Below are positions 40,320 to 49,583 of a stretch of 59,433 bases of DNA, one piece after another. The stretch spans positions 1 through 59,433 of the forward strand of contig CAKURL010000007.1 in NCBI GenBank assembly GCA_934675685.1. Direction: 5' to 3'. A program made the position numbers and the translations under genes. The notes beneath the pieces were generated by a model. The model worked only from the letters and a program-made list of their open reading frames with translations. It was not told the origin of the DNA and did no database searches. The first letter of the stretch is position 1. Each line of letters begins with the position of its first letter. The stretch is from an uncultured Candidatus Melainabacteria bacterium (GTDB lineage Bacteria > Cyanobacteriota > Vampirovibrionia > Gastranaerophilales > Gastranaerophilaceae).

Positions 40320-41662
40320 TGCAGTTTAGCGATTTTTTAAAAAAAGATGAAATTTTAAAAAAAATAGAACCCATTTTAAAAGAAAAAAATGCGTATTTAG
40401 TGGGCGGCTATTTGAGAAATTATTTTTTAAATAACGAAATTTCATCTGATAAAGACATTGTAGCCACAAAAGAAGCAAAAGAATTAGCACTTGAAATTTC
40501 AGAATTTTTTGAAGGAACATTTGTCGAATTAGATAAAGAAAACGAAATCTATAGAGTCGTTTTAAAAGACAAGACAACTTATTTTGATGTTGCGCGCGCA
40601 CTTGATTTTGACATAGAAACAGACATAAAAAGAAGAGATTTGACCATAAATTCTATTTTTTATGACTTTAAAAATGAAAAAATAATTGATATTTTAGGTG
40701 GAATTTCTGATATTGAAAATAAAATCTTAAGAACATATTCTCTAAAAAATCTTGAAGACGACCCTTTAAGGCTTTTAAGAGTATTTAGATTTATGTCAAA
40801 AACCGGTTTTGACATAGAAAATTCTCTTTTAGAATATATTAAAGAAAATTTTGGTTTGATAAACAAAATCGCAAAAGAAAGGATAAACTACGAAATAATC
40901 AAAATGTTTGAAGGAGAATATATCGAAAAAACTCTTCTTGAAATGCTTGATTTAGGGGTTTTAGAGGTTATCTTTCCTTTTGTTAAAGAAATCAAAAAAG
41001 TGCCCGAAAATTCCCACCATCATCTTGATTTAATCCATCATTCCATAGAAACCGTGAGATTAATCGAAACAAAAAATCCAATTTTAAAAATTGCCGCTTT
41101 TTTCCATGACATAGGAAAACCTTCGACTTGGACGATTGAGCCCAAAGGGCGCCATAGGTTTATCGGCCACGACGTCAAAGGAGGAGAAATTGTAAAAAGC
41201 GAGCTTCAAAAGCTCAATTTTTCAAACAAACAAATTTCTTATATCTCAAAAATGGTCGCAAACCACATCTATCCTGCAAGCTTAGTCTTGTGCTCCACGG
41301 ACGAAAAGAAAAAGAAAAAAGCTTATGCAAAATTCTTTAGAAAAATGAAAGAAGATACGCTTGACGTTATTGCATTATCAAAAGCAGACAGGCTTTCTGC
41401 CAGAGGAAGCGCTGTGAGCGAAGAAATGCTCCAAAAAGCGCTTTTACACCTTGAAGATTTAAAAAAATATTATTTTGAGATGGAAAATATGATAAAAACT
41501 CCAAAAAGTTTGCTTTCAGGAGATGAAATTATGGAAATTTTAAATTTAAAGCCATCTAAAAAAGTGGGCGAGGTTATAAATTCTTTAATAGAAGCTCAAA
41601 TTTCAAAGGAAATCCAAACAAAAGAAGAAGCGATTAATTTCATTAAAAATTTAAATTCTTAA
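40319..41662 (+). CDS. cca: CCA tRNA nucleotidyltransferase with HD domain
   Basis: 447 residues, class II nucleotidyltransferase adding or repairing the tRNA 3' CCA. Motif A: YLVGGYLRN then SSDKDIVA with the catalytic D-x-D; motif B RRDLTINSIFYD; motif C/D DDPLRLLRVFRFMS. The C-terminal half has an HD phosphohydrolase domain (HHHLDLIHHSIETV, FFHDIGKPSTW, HDVKGGEI), as in E. coli-type Cca and poly(A)-polymerase relatives. It overlaps rsmE by 1 nt. An A-adding-only or poly(A) polymerase function cannot be excluded. Confidence 0.94.
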   Translation: MQFSDFLKKDEILKKIEPILKEKNAYLVGGYLRNYFLNNEISSDKDIVATKEAKELALEISEFFEGTFVELDKENEIYRVVLKDKTTYFDVARALDFDIETDIKRRDLTINSIFYDFKNEKIIDILGGISDIENKILRTYSLKNLEDDPLRLLRVFRFMSKTGFDIENSLLEYIKENFGLINKIAKERINYEIIKMFEGEYIEKTLLEMLDLGVLEVIFPFVKEIKKVPENSHHHLDLIHHSIETVRLIETKNPILKIAAFFHDIGKPSTWTIEPKGRHRFIGHDVKGGEIVKSELQKLNFSNKQISYISKMVANHIYPASLVLCSTDEKKKKKAYAKFFRKMKEDTLDVIALSKADRLSARGSAVSEEMLQKALLHLEDLKKYYFEMENMIKTPKSLLSGDEIMEILNLKPSKKVGEVINSLIEAQISKEIQTKEEAINFIKNLNS

Positions 41663-41680
41663 TTCTTAATTTATATATTA

Positions 41681-41710
41681 AAAAACACCCTAGAAAACTA
41701 GGGTGTTTTT
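41681..41710. terminator. Bidirectional terminator cca / gyrA
   Basis: A 13-bp stem (41681-41693 with 41698-41710) with an AAAA loop. Confidence 0.9.
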
Positions 41711-41730
41711 ATTTTATTTTAATTTATAGA

Positions 41731-44283
41731 CTATTCTTTTTCGTCAAAGATGTTACCTTGAGCAACATTTGCAATTTCTTCTTTGGCTTCTGAAATCGCT
41801 TCTTCTTTCAAAGCGTCCTCTTTTTCATCTGTATTTACAATTTTATTTACAGAAACAACTGTGTCGTCGCCATCAAGCGTCTGAACACGTACACCAGTTG
41901 CAGGGCGGCCTTGTCTTGAAATTGCGTCAGCTGAAACTCTGGTTACTACGCCATTTGCAGTTACAACCATGATTTCATCATCTTCTTTTACGATAGAAAG
42001 GTCAACTAACCTTGAAGCGCTAGATTTGAATTTAGTTGCAATCAAACCCATTCCGCCTCTATTTTGAGTTCTGAACTCAGAGATTTTTGAACGTTTACCA
42101 AAGCCATCAGATGTGATTACCAATAAATCTGCGTCATAATCTTTTGGAACAACGTCGCAACCTATGATTTCGTCGCTTGAGCGAAGCTTCATGGAGTTAA
42201 CTCCTCGAGCCGTCCTGCCTAGTGGTCTTAGGTCTTCAATTGGGAAGCGAATAGCCATGCCGCAAGATGTGCCGATTATGATTTCGTCGTTTGCGTTCGC
42301 TAATTTTACCCAATTCAAGGTGTCGTTTTCTTCAAGTCCAATCGCAATCAAACCGTTTTTCCTGATTGTTGTGAAGTTGTCTAAAGAAATTCTTTTAATG
42401 TAGCCTTTTTTAGTCAACATTATCAAATTCAAATTTTCTCTAAATTCGCTCACAGGAACGATTGCTGTGATTTGCTCATCTTGTTCGATTGGAAGAAGGT
42501 TGATTATAGGCAATCCCTTAGATTGTCTTGAGCCTTCCGGGAAGTCGTAAACAGACAAGGAATAAACAAGCCCTTTAGAAGAGAAGAACAAGACTTTATC
42601 GTGCATCATAGCTGAGAAGAAATGTGCAACATCGTCGTCTTCTTTTGTCTTCATTCCGCCTTTTCCTCTTGTAGCCCTGTTTTGGCGAACAAAAGTATCA
42701 AGAGAAATTCTTTTAATATATCCTTGGCGAGTAATAAAGACTGCCATTTGAGTGTTTGGAGTCAAATCCTCTACAGTAACTTCGCCTTCTTCTGGGATAA
42801 TGTGAGTCTTTCTGTCGTCTCCATATTTTTCTTTATCTTCATTTAATTCAACTTTAATCAAAGCTAAAATCTTATCTCTTGAAGACAAAAGTTCTTCGTA
42901 TTCTGCAATTTTCTTTAACAATTCAGCATGTTCAGAGCGGATTTTGTCTTGTTCTAAGCCTGTCAAGCGTCTTAATTGCATTTCTAAGATTGCATTTGCT
43001 TGTTCTGTATCAAGACCAAATCTATTAATCAAGCCATTTCTTGCAGCTTCTGTGTTTGGAGATTTTTTGATTAGCTCAATTACTTCGTCGAGCGAATTTA
43101 GAGCAATCATCAAGCCTTCTAAGATATGCGCTCTTGTTCTTGCTTTCTTCAAGAAGAACATTGTTCTTCTTGTGATTACATCTACTCTGTGTTCGATAAA
43201 TTCAGATAAAACTTCGTATAAATTTAATAAACGAGGCTGTTGGCCAACGAGTGCAACCATGTTAAAGCCAAAGCTGGAAGACAAAGCAGTTTGTTTATAT
43301 AAATTGTTTCTTACAACATCAGGTTTTGCGTCTCTTTTTAATTCAATTACGATACGCATACCTTCTCTGTCTGATTCGTCTCTTAAATCTGAAATACCTT
43401 GGATTTTGCCATCTTTCACAAGTTCAGCGATTTTTTTGATTAATTCTGCTTTATTTACTTGATAAGGAATTTCAGTCACAACAATAGCGCTTCTTCCTTG
43501 TCTGCCGCCGCCCCCTGGGAGCTCTTCGATTGAAGACACGGCCTTCATTTTAATCGAACCGCGGCCTGTTTCATAGGCTTTTTTGATTTCAGAAGTGCCT
43601 ACAATAGTAGCGGCTGTTGGGAAATCCGGCCCTTTAATGTAGTGCATTAAGCCTTCTGTTGTGATTTCTGGGTTATCGATTAAAGCAATAACGCCATCTA
43701 CAACCTCATTTAAGTTATGAGGAGGAATATTTGTCGCCATACCAACTGCAATCCCTGATGTTCCGTTTAAAAGAAGCATAGGAAGCCTTGTAGGTAGTAC
43801 TGATGGCTCTTCTAAGGAACCATCAAAGTTTGGAACAAATTTAACTGTTTCACAATCGATATCGGCAAGCATAGCTGTTGTGATTTTATGCATTCTAGCT
43901 TCTGTATAACGCATTGCAGCTGCGCCGTCGCCATCGACTGAGCCAAAATTCCCGTGTCCATCTACTGTTAAATATCTGGTAGAAAAGTCTTGTGCCATAC
44001 GAACGAGCGCTTCATACACGGAGCTATCGCCATGGGGGTGATATTTACCTAAAACTTCACCAACGATACGGGCACATTTCTTAAAAGGTTTATCTGGCGC
44101 CATGCCAAGTTCGTTCATAGCAAACAAAATTCTTCTATGAACAGGCTTTAAGCCGTCTCGAACATCGGGCAATGCGCGCCCTACGATTACGCTCATCGCG
44201 TAATCTATATAACAACGTTTCATTTCGTCACGAATATTAACGGGGATAATTTTTCCGTCATCAAATAAGCTTGTTTGAGCCAA
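41731..44283 (-). CDS. gyrA: DNA gyrase subunit A
   Basis: 850 residues. The catalytic Tyr126 lies in MRYTEARM; the quinolone-resistance region reads YHPHGDSSVYEALVRMAQ, with Ser87 and Glu91 at the E. coli Ser83 and Asp87 positions, so no classic resistance change is seen. The C-terminal beta-pinwheel repeats (VFFITRQGYIKR-type) and a GyrA-box-like QNRATRGKGG motif favour GyrA over ParC. An acidic tail of about 35 residues ends the protein. It lies alone on the minus strand with a strong terminator; gyrB is not in the window. Confidence 0.96.
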   Translation of the reverse strand: MAQTSLFDDGKIIPVNIRDEMKRCYIDYAMSVIVGRALPDVRDGLKPVHRRILFAMNELGMAPDKPFKKCARIVGEVLGKYHPHGDSSVYEALVRMAQDFSTRYLTVDGHGNFGSVDGDGAAAMRYTEARMHKITTAMLADIDCETVKFVPNFDGSLEEPSVLPTRLPMLLLNGTSGIAVGMATNIPPHNLNEVVDGVIALIDNPEITTEGLMHYIKGPDFPTAATIVGTSEIKKAYETGRGSIKMKAVSSIEELPGGGGRQGRSAIVVTEIPYQVNKAELIKKIAELVKDGKIQGISDLRDESDREGMRIVIELKRDAKPDVVRNNLYKQTALSSSFGFNMVALVGQQPRLLNLYEVLSEFIEHRVDVITRRTMFFLKKARTRAHILEGLMIALNSLDEVIELIKKSPNTEAARNGLINRFGLDTEQANAILEMQLRRLTGLEQDKIRSEHAELLKKIAEYEELLSSRDKILALIKVELNEDKEKYGDDRKTHIIPEEGEVTVEDLTPNTQMAVFITRQGYIKRISLDTFVRQNRATRGKGGMKTKEDDDVAHFFSAMMHDKVLFFSSKGLVYSLSVYDFPEGSRQSKGLPIINLLPIEQDEQITAIVPVSEFRENLNLIMLTKKGYIKRISLDNFTTIRKNGLIAIGLEENDTLNWVKLANANDEIIIGTSCGMAIRFPIEDLRPLGRTARGVNSMKLRSSDEIIGCDVVPKDYDADLLVITSDGFGKRSKISEFRTQNRGGMGLIATKFKSSASRLVDLSIVKEDDEIMVVTANGVVTRVSADAISRQGRPATGVRVQTLDGDDTVVSVNKIVNTDEKEDALKEEAISEAKEEIANVAQGNIFDEKE

Positions 44284-44374
44284 AATTAAACTCCTCTTGT
44301 TAGTCTATAAAGACATTATAATATAAACAAGAGCCATTTGCAAAATATTAACAAAAGAAATATAGGTCAAAAAA

Positions 44375-45682
44375 ATGATTTTGCATTTAGTGAATAACTT
44401 GTATGATAAAAGAACAAAAAAGGAAGTTAGAGGAAATTTTACTATGGCAGGCGTTTGGCCAAGCAAATATTTTCAAAACCCAAACCCAAAAGAATCTATC
44501 GAAGAAATTTGGGACGACATTGATGGGTATAGCTTCGAGCTTATGTATCAAGAAGAAAATATGCATGATAAAATTGACTTCGTTATCCCCCTTCCGCCAT
44601 TAAAAAACAAAGGAAAAGTCATAAAAGGAATGTTCTATTCCCAAGCAACACAGCTCATTTTAGACAGATTTCCGGATTTAAAGAAGATATTTTTTGCTTG
44701 CGCAAATACGATGTTTTCTTCTTATTCATATTCAAAAGACGCAGATGTTTATTTAACTTGTTACGACAACAAAATCAGAGAAACATATTATAAAAATAAA
44801 TATCCTGAAAAAAAAGATATCATTTTTGCGCCTTTACAAGATTGCGACTTTATGAACGAATACGAGATGGCGCCCACGTTTAACACTCCTAAAATCTATG
44901 ACGTCATTTGTGTGTCCACTGCGTATCCTGTGAAAAACTTGCCAATGCTTGCAAGCGCTCTAAAAGAATATGAAAAAAAATATGGAAGAATATTAAAAGC
45001 TCTTGTTGCCATCGGCTCAAAAGACGCCTTTATTCGCCCAGACGGCACTATGGACTATTCTAAAGTGCGCTTTGACGCCAAAGAAGAGCTTGAAAAGATA
45101 GATAAGATTTTAGGCGACACAAGAAAATATATAGAATTTCGCCCATATATCGACCACAAAGACCTTCCAAAATTTTATACCCAAGCAAAATGCTGCATTT
45201 TGACTTCCCTTATGGAAGGAAAAAATAGGGCGATAAATGAGTCTATGAGCTGCGACACGCCTATTGTAGTCTTTAGAGACTTTAACAAATTCGCGCGCGG
45301 AGAATATCCAATCTTTCAAGGAAATTCAGGAGAATATGTTCCATATTTTGACGCAGGCTCCCTAGCGGACACAATTCATAAAGTCATAAACAACCAAAGA
45401 AACTATGACGCAAGAGAAAATTATTTAAGATATAACGGAAGAAAACATTTCGTAAACACATTAGTCGATTTAATCCCATATTACAGAGAAAATCTTCCTG
45501 AATACAGAGCAAATTCAATCCAAAACAACATCTGGATCGACCTTGCTTGCCAAAAAAATTACCAATTAAGCTATTTAGATTTCTTGTATGGAAAAAATTG
45601 CGCTATCCAGCACGTCAGAGGACTTAAAAACATCGAAAACCTAATAAATTTCTTCTATTCAAGATTTAAAATAAAGCCATAA
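44375..45682 (+). CDS. GT-B fold glycosyltransferase (family 4-like)
   Basis: 435 residues, soluble. The C-terminal Rossmann half carries the family-4 pattern: CVSTAYPVKNLPMLASAL, YIEFRPYIDHKDLPKFYTQA, and LTSLMEGKNRAINESMSCDTPIVVF, where EGKNRAINE corresponds to the E-x7-E sugar-nucleotide site. The N-terminal half is unusual, with DGYSFELMYQEE and a tyrosine-rich part. Likely transfers a sugar in cell-surface polysaccharide synthesis; donor and acceptor unknown. The final 60 residues form an extra tail. AGGT is a weak SD. Confidence 0.88.
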   Translation: MILHLVNNLYDKRTKKEVRGNFTMAGVWPSKYFQNPNPKESIEEIWDDIDGYSFELMYQEENMHDKIDFVIPLPPLKNKGKVIKGMFYSQATQLILDRFPDLKKIFFACANTMFSSYSYSKDADVYLTCYDNKIRETYYKNKYPEKKDIIFAPLQDCDFMNEYEMAPTFNTPKIYDVICVSTAYPVKNLPMLASALKEYEKKYGRILKALVAIGSKDAFIRPDGTMDYSKVRFDAKEELEKIDKILGDTRKYIEFRPYIDHKDLPKFYTQAKCCILTSLMEGKNRAINESMSCDTPIVVFRDFNKFARGEYPIFQGNSGEYVPYFDAGSLADTIHKVINNQRNYDARENYLRYNGRKHFVNTLVDLIPYYRENLPEYRANSIQNNIWIDLACQKNYQLSYLDFLYGKNCAIQHVRGLKNIENLINFFYSRFKIKP

Positions 45683-45690
45683 CTTAAAAT

Positions 45691-45936
45691 TTAATCTTCC
45701 TTTTCTTTAAAAGGATTTGTCTTTTTTATTTTTCTTTTATAAATCACACCGCATTTAGAACAAGCTAAAACGCGCCCTGTGGAATCTATTGGGACAAACA
45801 AATGGTCGCATTTTTCTTCTTCTTTTCTTTCTTCTTTTTTGGCTTTTTGATTTTTATCTTTTTTCAAAGAAAAATTTTTGAATTTGCCTTGTTTTATATC
45901 GTTTTTTAATTTTATAAATAATTCTATTATGTACAT
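45691..45936 (-). CDS. Small basic zinc-ribbon-like protein
   Basis: 81 residues. A Lys/Glu-rich middle (KNQKAKKEERKEEEK) separates a hydrophobic N-terminal helix (MYIIELFIKL) from a C-terminal CDHLF...ACSKCGVIYKR segment with a C-x-H...C-x2-C pattern that could bind zinc. Convergent with the glycosyltransferase (8 nt apart), and its start is only 22 nt from the divergent isomerase gene. Function unknown. Confidence 0.6.
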   Translation of the reverse strand: MYIIELFIKLKNDIKQGKFKNFSLKKDKNQKAKKEERKEEEKCDHLFVPIDSTGRVLACSKCGVIYKRKIKKTNPFKEKED

Positions 45937-45946
45937 ATTTTTATAT

Positions 45947-45952
45947 TATAAT
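45947..45952 (+). promoter_or_regulatory. -10 of a predicted leaderless promoter (isomerase)
   Basis: TATAAT ends 6 nt before ATG 45959, and no SD is present. Confidence 0.5.
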
Positions 45953-45958
45953 TTTATT

Positions 45959-46768
45959 ATGAAAAAGTTAAAAAGATATATATCCTCCACTGTATCATAC
46001 CATGATTTTAGACAAGCTGTTGAAATTGCAAAAAAACTCAATTGCGGAATAGAAATCTCTCGCTTTGGAAGATTAGCCGATATAGACATAAATTTTGAAA
46101 AAAATAAAAAAGAATATAGAGAAATCTTAGACGACTACGACATCGATGTCACATTGCATGGGTTCTTTTCAAATTTAAATGTTGCAGCAAAAGACCCTGC
46201 AATCTGCGCAATTAGCCAAAAAAGATATTATCAAAGCCTTGATTTGGCTGCCGAATTAGGGGCGTCTACGGTTGTATTTCACACTTGTTTCAATAATCTT
46301 TTAAAACAAAAAGCTTACCAAGAGATGTATTTTTTAAAAAACATCGAATTTTATAAAGAATTCATAAAAAACTTTGAAGATTTAGGAATAGTGGCGACCA
46401 TAGAAAATGTCCACGAACCAAATAGCGACTTAATTAGAAGCCTCATCACAACAATCAATTCGCCAAATTTAAAAGCGACGATTGATATTGGCCACGCTAA
46501 TTTACATTCTAATTTTCCGATTTCTCATTGGATAAAAGAATATGGAATTTTGCTTCGCCACATGCATTTTCACAACAACTTTAAAGACGAAGATTCGCAC
46601 TCCAGCTTGCTTAGGGGAGACATAAACATAAAAGAAGTCTTGAGCGCTTTAAAAGAAATACAAATTTATCCTCAAATCACGTTTGAAATCTTTGACAAAG
46701 CCGCCTTAGAAGAATCTGTTCAATATTTTAACGAGCTTTGTGACGAGCTTGGAATAGAATATTGCTAA
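45959..46768 (+). CDS. Sugar phosphate isomerase/epimerase-like TIM-barrel protein
   Basis: 269 residues of the xylose-isomerase-like/AP-endonuclease-2 superfamily. Metal-ligand candidates appear at barrel positions: DVTLHGFFSN, VVFHTCF, VATIENVHEP (Glu), ATIDIGHANLH (Asp, His), LRHMHFHNN (His) and ITFEIFD (Glu). The family covers sugar isomerases, epimerases and endonuclease IV; the overall shape favours an isomerase or epimerase, substrate unknown. I start at ATG 45959; the frame is open further upstream but overlaps the opposite-strand gene. Predicted leaderless; a hairpin terminator follows. Confidence 0.85.
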   Translation: MKKLKRYISSTVSYHDFRQAVEIAKKLNCGIEISRFGRLADIDINFEKNKKEYREILDDYDIDVTLHGFFSNLNVAAKDPAICAISQKRYYQSLDLAAELGASTVVFHTCFNNLLKQKAYQEMYFLKNIEFYKEFIKNFEDLGIVATIENVHEPNSDLIRSLITTINSPNLKATIDIGHANLHSNFPISHWIKEYGILLRHMHFHNNFKDEDSHSSLLRGDINIKEVLSALKEIQIYPQITFEIFDKAALEESVQYFNELCDELGIEYC

Positions 46769-46799
46769 TTTTTTTAAATTAGAAATTAAGCATAAAAAA

Positions 46800-46830
46800 A
46801 ATCCTTCGATAATCGAAGGATTGAATCTTT
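46800..46830 (+). terminator. Terminator of the isomerase gene
   Basis: AATCCTTCGA (46800-46809) and TCGAAGGATT (46813-46822), 3-nt loop, then a GAATCTTTTTT tail. The rest of 46831-46994 shows no gene. Confidence 0.82.
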
Positions 46831-46994
46831 TTTGTTCTTGATTCTCGTGTATAAAGGTTAGTGTGTGTATGAAAGGTAAATTAGTTTTGTTTTAATTTGT
46901 TTATTTATGTCTTACATATATATAAAGTATATATCAACTAATAAATTGCTTAACTTGTTTATTTTGTTACAAAACTTAATAAACTTCCAAAACA

Positions 46995-48350
46995 CTACGC
47001 TTTTTCAAGAATAGCGACTGATTCAATGTGGTGGGTATAAGGAAACATATCCACTCCTTGAATAAATTTCGCTTCAAAGCCTTTTTCTTTTAAGAAAATA
47101 ATGTCTCTTTTTAAAGTTTGAGGGTTGCAAGAAACATAGATTATGTTTTTTGCAAGAGAAGCCAATGTCTCAAGCCCTTCTTTTTCGAGCCCAGAGCGAG
47201 GCGGGTCCAAAACAACATAGTCAAATTTTAAATTTTCTTTTTTGAAATTCAAAAGGTGTTTTGTTGCGTCTCCTTCTAAAATTTCATAATTTTCTATGTT
47301 ATTTAATTTAAAATTCTCTTTTGCCATTTTAATTGCATTTTTATTTTCTTCGACAAGAGTGATTTTCTTTGCTTTTTCTTTTAAATAAATCCCAATTGCG
47401 CCCACACCACCATAAGCGTCTAAAATAGTGGAATTTTCTTTGACATTATCTAAAACAACATCAAACAAAGCACTTGCGCCTTTTGGGTTTACTTGAAAGA
47501 AGCTTGTGGGGCCAATTTTAAACTTCTTGTCTTTCAAAGTTTCAATTATAAAATCTTCACCTAAGACTTTAATATCTTTTTCACCTAAAATTTTATTTGT
47601 CTTTTTAGGGTTTAAATTGATATAAATACTTTTTATATTTTCAAAATTTTCTTTTAGTTTATATGAAAACTTTGAAATCTTAGAAAGATATTTTTCAAGC
47701 TCATTTTCTTTAAGATTTAAAACGAAATTCAGCAAAACGCTTTCATCAAAAGAAGAAATTCTAAATAAAACATTTTTCAAAATCCCTTTATGAGTAATTT
47801 CATCGAAACAATCTAAAGGAAAATTTTCTCTAATGTATTTTGAAATTTCGTTTACAATTTCAGGCTGCATTGGGCAAAATTTGACGTTTGTTAAATCGTG
47901 GGAATTTGGCTTAAAATAGCCAAGCAAAATTCTTTTTGAATTTTTTGTTTGCCTTGCTTGAAATTGCACTTTGTGGCGATAATTCAAATCAGAAGTTTTT
48001 ATGACGTCATAAATTTTATTTTCGTCTACGACATTATTAAAAATGTCTTTTAAAATAGAAGTTTTTTGAAAAACCGAATAATCAAGATCGCAAATTTGAA
48101 AGTCGCAGCTTCCACAAGCATTATAAATAGGGCAAATTGGCTTAATTCTGTTTTTCGATTTTTCTAATATTTCAATTATTTCGCCTTTTGCAAAATGCTT
48201 ATTTAAAGAAACGATTTTGACTTTTATAAGTTCATCAGGCAAGCTTTTTGGCACAAAAACGACAAATTTTTCTTCTCCGACCCTCGAAAGCCCCAAAGAG
48301 CCAAAAGTTAATTTTTCTATTTTTACAATTATTTCGTCATTAATTTTCAT
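46995..48350 (-). CDS. RNA uracil-C5 methyltransferase, RlmD/RlmCD/TrmA family
   Basis: 451 residues from ATG 48350. TRAM domain at the N-terminus (IIVKIEKLTFGSLGLSRVGE), an iron-sulfur Cys set (CPIYNACGSCDFQIC), SAM-binding DAYGGVGAIGIYL, PPRSGLEKEG, and the catalytic Cys in YVSCNPQTLKRD. Methylates a uridine in 23S rRNA or tRNA; which one cannot be settled. Start chosen because a TATAAT box (48363-48358) ends 7 nt before this ATG; the upstream in-frame ATG would lie within the promoter. An AGGAA lies within the predicted leaderless start region. Confidence 0.92.
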   Translation of the reverse strand: MKINDEIIVKIEKLTFGSLGLSRVGEEKFVVFVPKSLPDELIKVKIVSLNKHFAKGEIIEILEKSKNRIKPICPIYNACGSCDFQICDLDYSVFQKTSILKDIFNNVVDENKIYDVIKTSDLNYRHKVQFQARQTKNSKRILLGYFKPNSHDLTNVKFCPMQPEIVNEISKYIRENFPLDCFDEITHKGILKNVLFRISSFDESVLLNFVLNLKENELEKYLSKISKFSYKLKENFENIKSIYINLNPKKTNKILGEKDIKVLGEDFIIETLKDKKFKIGPTSFFQVNPKGASALFDVVLDNVKENSTILDAYGGVGAIGIYLKEKAKKITLVEENKNAIKMAKENFKLNNIENYEILEGDATKHLLNFKKENLKFDYVVLDPPRSGLEKEGLETLASLAKNIIYVSCNPQTLKRDIIFLKEKGFEAKFIQGVDMFPYTHHIESVAILEKA

Positions 48351-48357
48351 AATTCCT

Positions 48358-48363
48358 ATTATA
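48358..48363 (-). promoter_or_regulatory. -10 of a predicted leaderless promoter (RNA methyltransferase)
   Basis: TATAAT on the minus strand, 7 nt before ATG 48350. Confidence 0.45.
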
Positions 48364-48455
48364 CATTGAAAAAACAATTAAATATATTTGTTTGCAATAA
48401 TCCTCTTTTTATAATTAAATTAAACTATCACCAACATTAGAAAGGTATTTTATAT

Positions 48456-49541
48456 ATGACAAAAACAGTTCTTGTAGGGTTGTCTGGGGGCGTGGATTCA
48501 ACAGTTGCAGCAATTCTTCTAAAAGAAAAAGGATATAACGTGATAGGTGCCACTATGGCAATTTGGGGAAATAGAGAAATCAAAGGAATGGCGCTTAAAT
48601 CGGGGCACAAAGACGCTTGTTTTAGCCCAAACGAAAAAGAAGATATTGATGCAGCAAGAAAAATCGCAGAAGAAATAGGAATAGATTACCATGTTTTCGA
48701 CTGCACCCAACAATACGAAGAAATTGTTTTAAAATACTTTAAAAATGAATATTTAAAAGGAAGAACTCCAAACCCTTGCATTTGGTGTAACGCTTTAGTT
48801 AAATTTGGCGCTTTGCCTTATGTTGCGCGCTTAAACGGGCTCGAATTTGACTATTTTGCAACTGGGCACTACGCAAGAGTGGAAAAAGGAGAAAACAGAT
48901 ATCTTTTAAAAAGAGGAATAATGCCAAAAAAAGACCAATCATATTTTCTTTATAAATTGACCCAAGACCAATTAAAAGAAATCATGCTTCCTTTGGGCGG
49001 ATATAAGAAAGAAGAAATCAGAGAACTCGCAAGAAAATATGGCCTCACCGTGGCAGACAAGCCAGACAGCCAAGATTTCTATGACGGCGACTATAATGAT
49101 TTATTAGGCATTCAAGATAAAATCGGAAACATCGTAGATTTAGAAGGTAATGTCTTAGGCCAACACAAAGGTATTTGGAATTACACAGTAGGTCAAAGAA
49201 AAGGCTTAGGAATTTCCTCAACCGAACCATTATATGTTTTATCTTTAAATAAAGACAAAAACGAAGTTGTAGTGGGCCCATTAGACAAAACTTTCAAAAA
49301 ATCTTTAATTGCAAAAAACATCAACCTTGTATCTTTTGAAAAAATAGAAGATTCTTTTAAAGCAAAGGCTAAAATCCGCTCTACGCAAGAACCGCAAGAT
49401 GTCACAGTAGAAAAAATAGACGATGACACGGTGAAAATCACATTTGACGAATATCAAAAATCAATCGCAATCGGACAGTCTGCGGTTGTGTATATAGATG
49501 ACATCTTAGTCCTTGGCGGCATCATAGATAGCGTAGAATAG
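48456..49541 (+). CDS. mnmA: tRNA 2-thiouridylase
   Basis: 361 residues. PP-loop SGGVDST at residue 10 binds ATP for adenylation of U34 before thiolation. The catalytic Cys region is TPNPCIWCN (Cys108, Cys111), and GHYARVEKGENRYLLKRG and YFLYKLTQDQL follow. The second catalytic Cys, normally S-Q-D/E-I-C-F, is missing: the sequence reads DSQDFYDGDY with Tyr209. An extra Cys55 (KDACFSPNEKED) replaces the usual GCC region. The C-terminal OB-like domain is complete. AAAGG SD. Confidence 0.94.
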   Translation: MTKTVLVGLSGGVDSTVAAILLKEKGYNVIGATMAIWGNREIKGMALKSGHKDACFSPNEKEDIDAARKIAEEIGIDYHVFDCTQQYEEIVLKYFKNEYLKGRTPNPCIWCNALVKFGALPYVARLNGLEFDYFATGHYARVEKGENRYLLKRGIMPKKDQSYFLYKLTQDQLKEIMLPLGGYKKEEIRELARKYGLTVADKPDSQDFYDGDYNDLLGIQDKIGNIVDLEGNVLGQHKGIWNYTVGQRKGLGISSTEPLYVLSLNKDKNEVVVGPLDKTFKKSLIAKNINLVSFEKIEDSFKAKAKIRSTQEPQDVTVEKIDDDTVKITFDEYQKSIAIGQSAVVYIDDILVLGGIIDSVE

Positions 49542-49570
49542 TAAATCTTTTAAAAAAAGTAGAAATGTAG

Positions 49571-49576
49571 TAGAAT
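49571..49576 (+). promoter_or_regulatory. -10 of a predicted leaderless promoter (YhaM-type RNase)
   Basis: TAGAAT ends 7 nt before ATG 49584; no SD. Confidence 0.4.
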
Positions 49577-49583
49577 TAAATAA

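Noticed and set aside
42944..43462. Open frame of about 170 codons antisense to gyrA
   Set aside because: Shadow of gyrA codon usage; no SD and no recognisable motif.
43950..44060. Fluoroquinolone-resistance mutation in gyrA
   Set aside because: Ser is retained at the E. coli 83 position, and Glu at the 87 position is a common natural residue.
41731..44283. ParC rather than GyrA
   Set aside because: A GyrA-box-like QNRATRGKGG motif and six pinwheel repeats in the C-terminal domain favour GyrA, though parC was not available for comparison.
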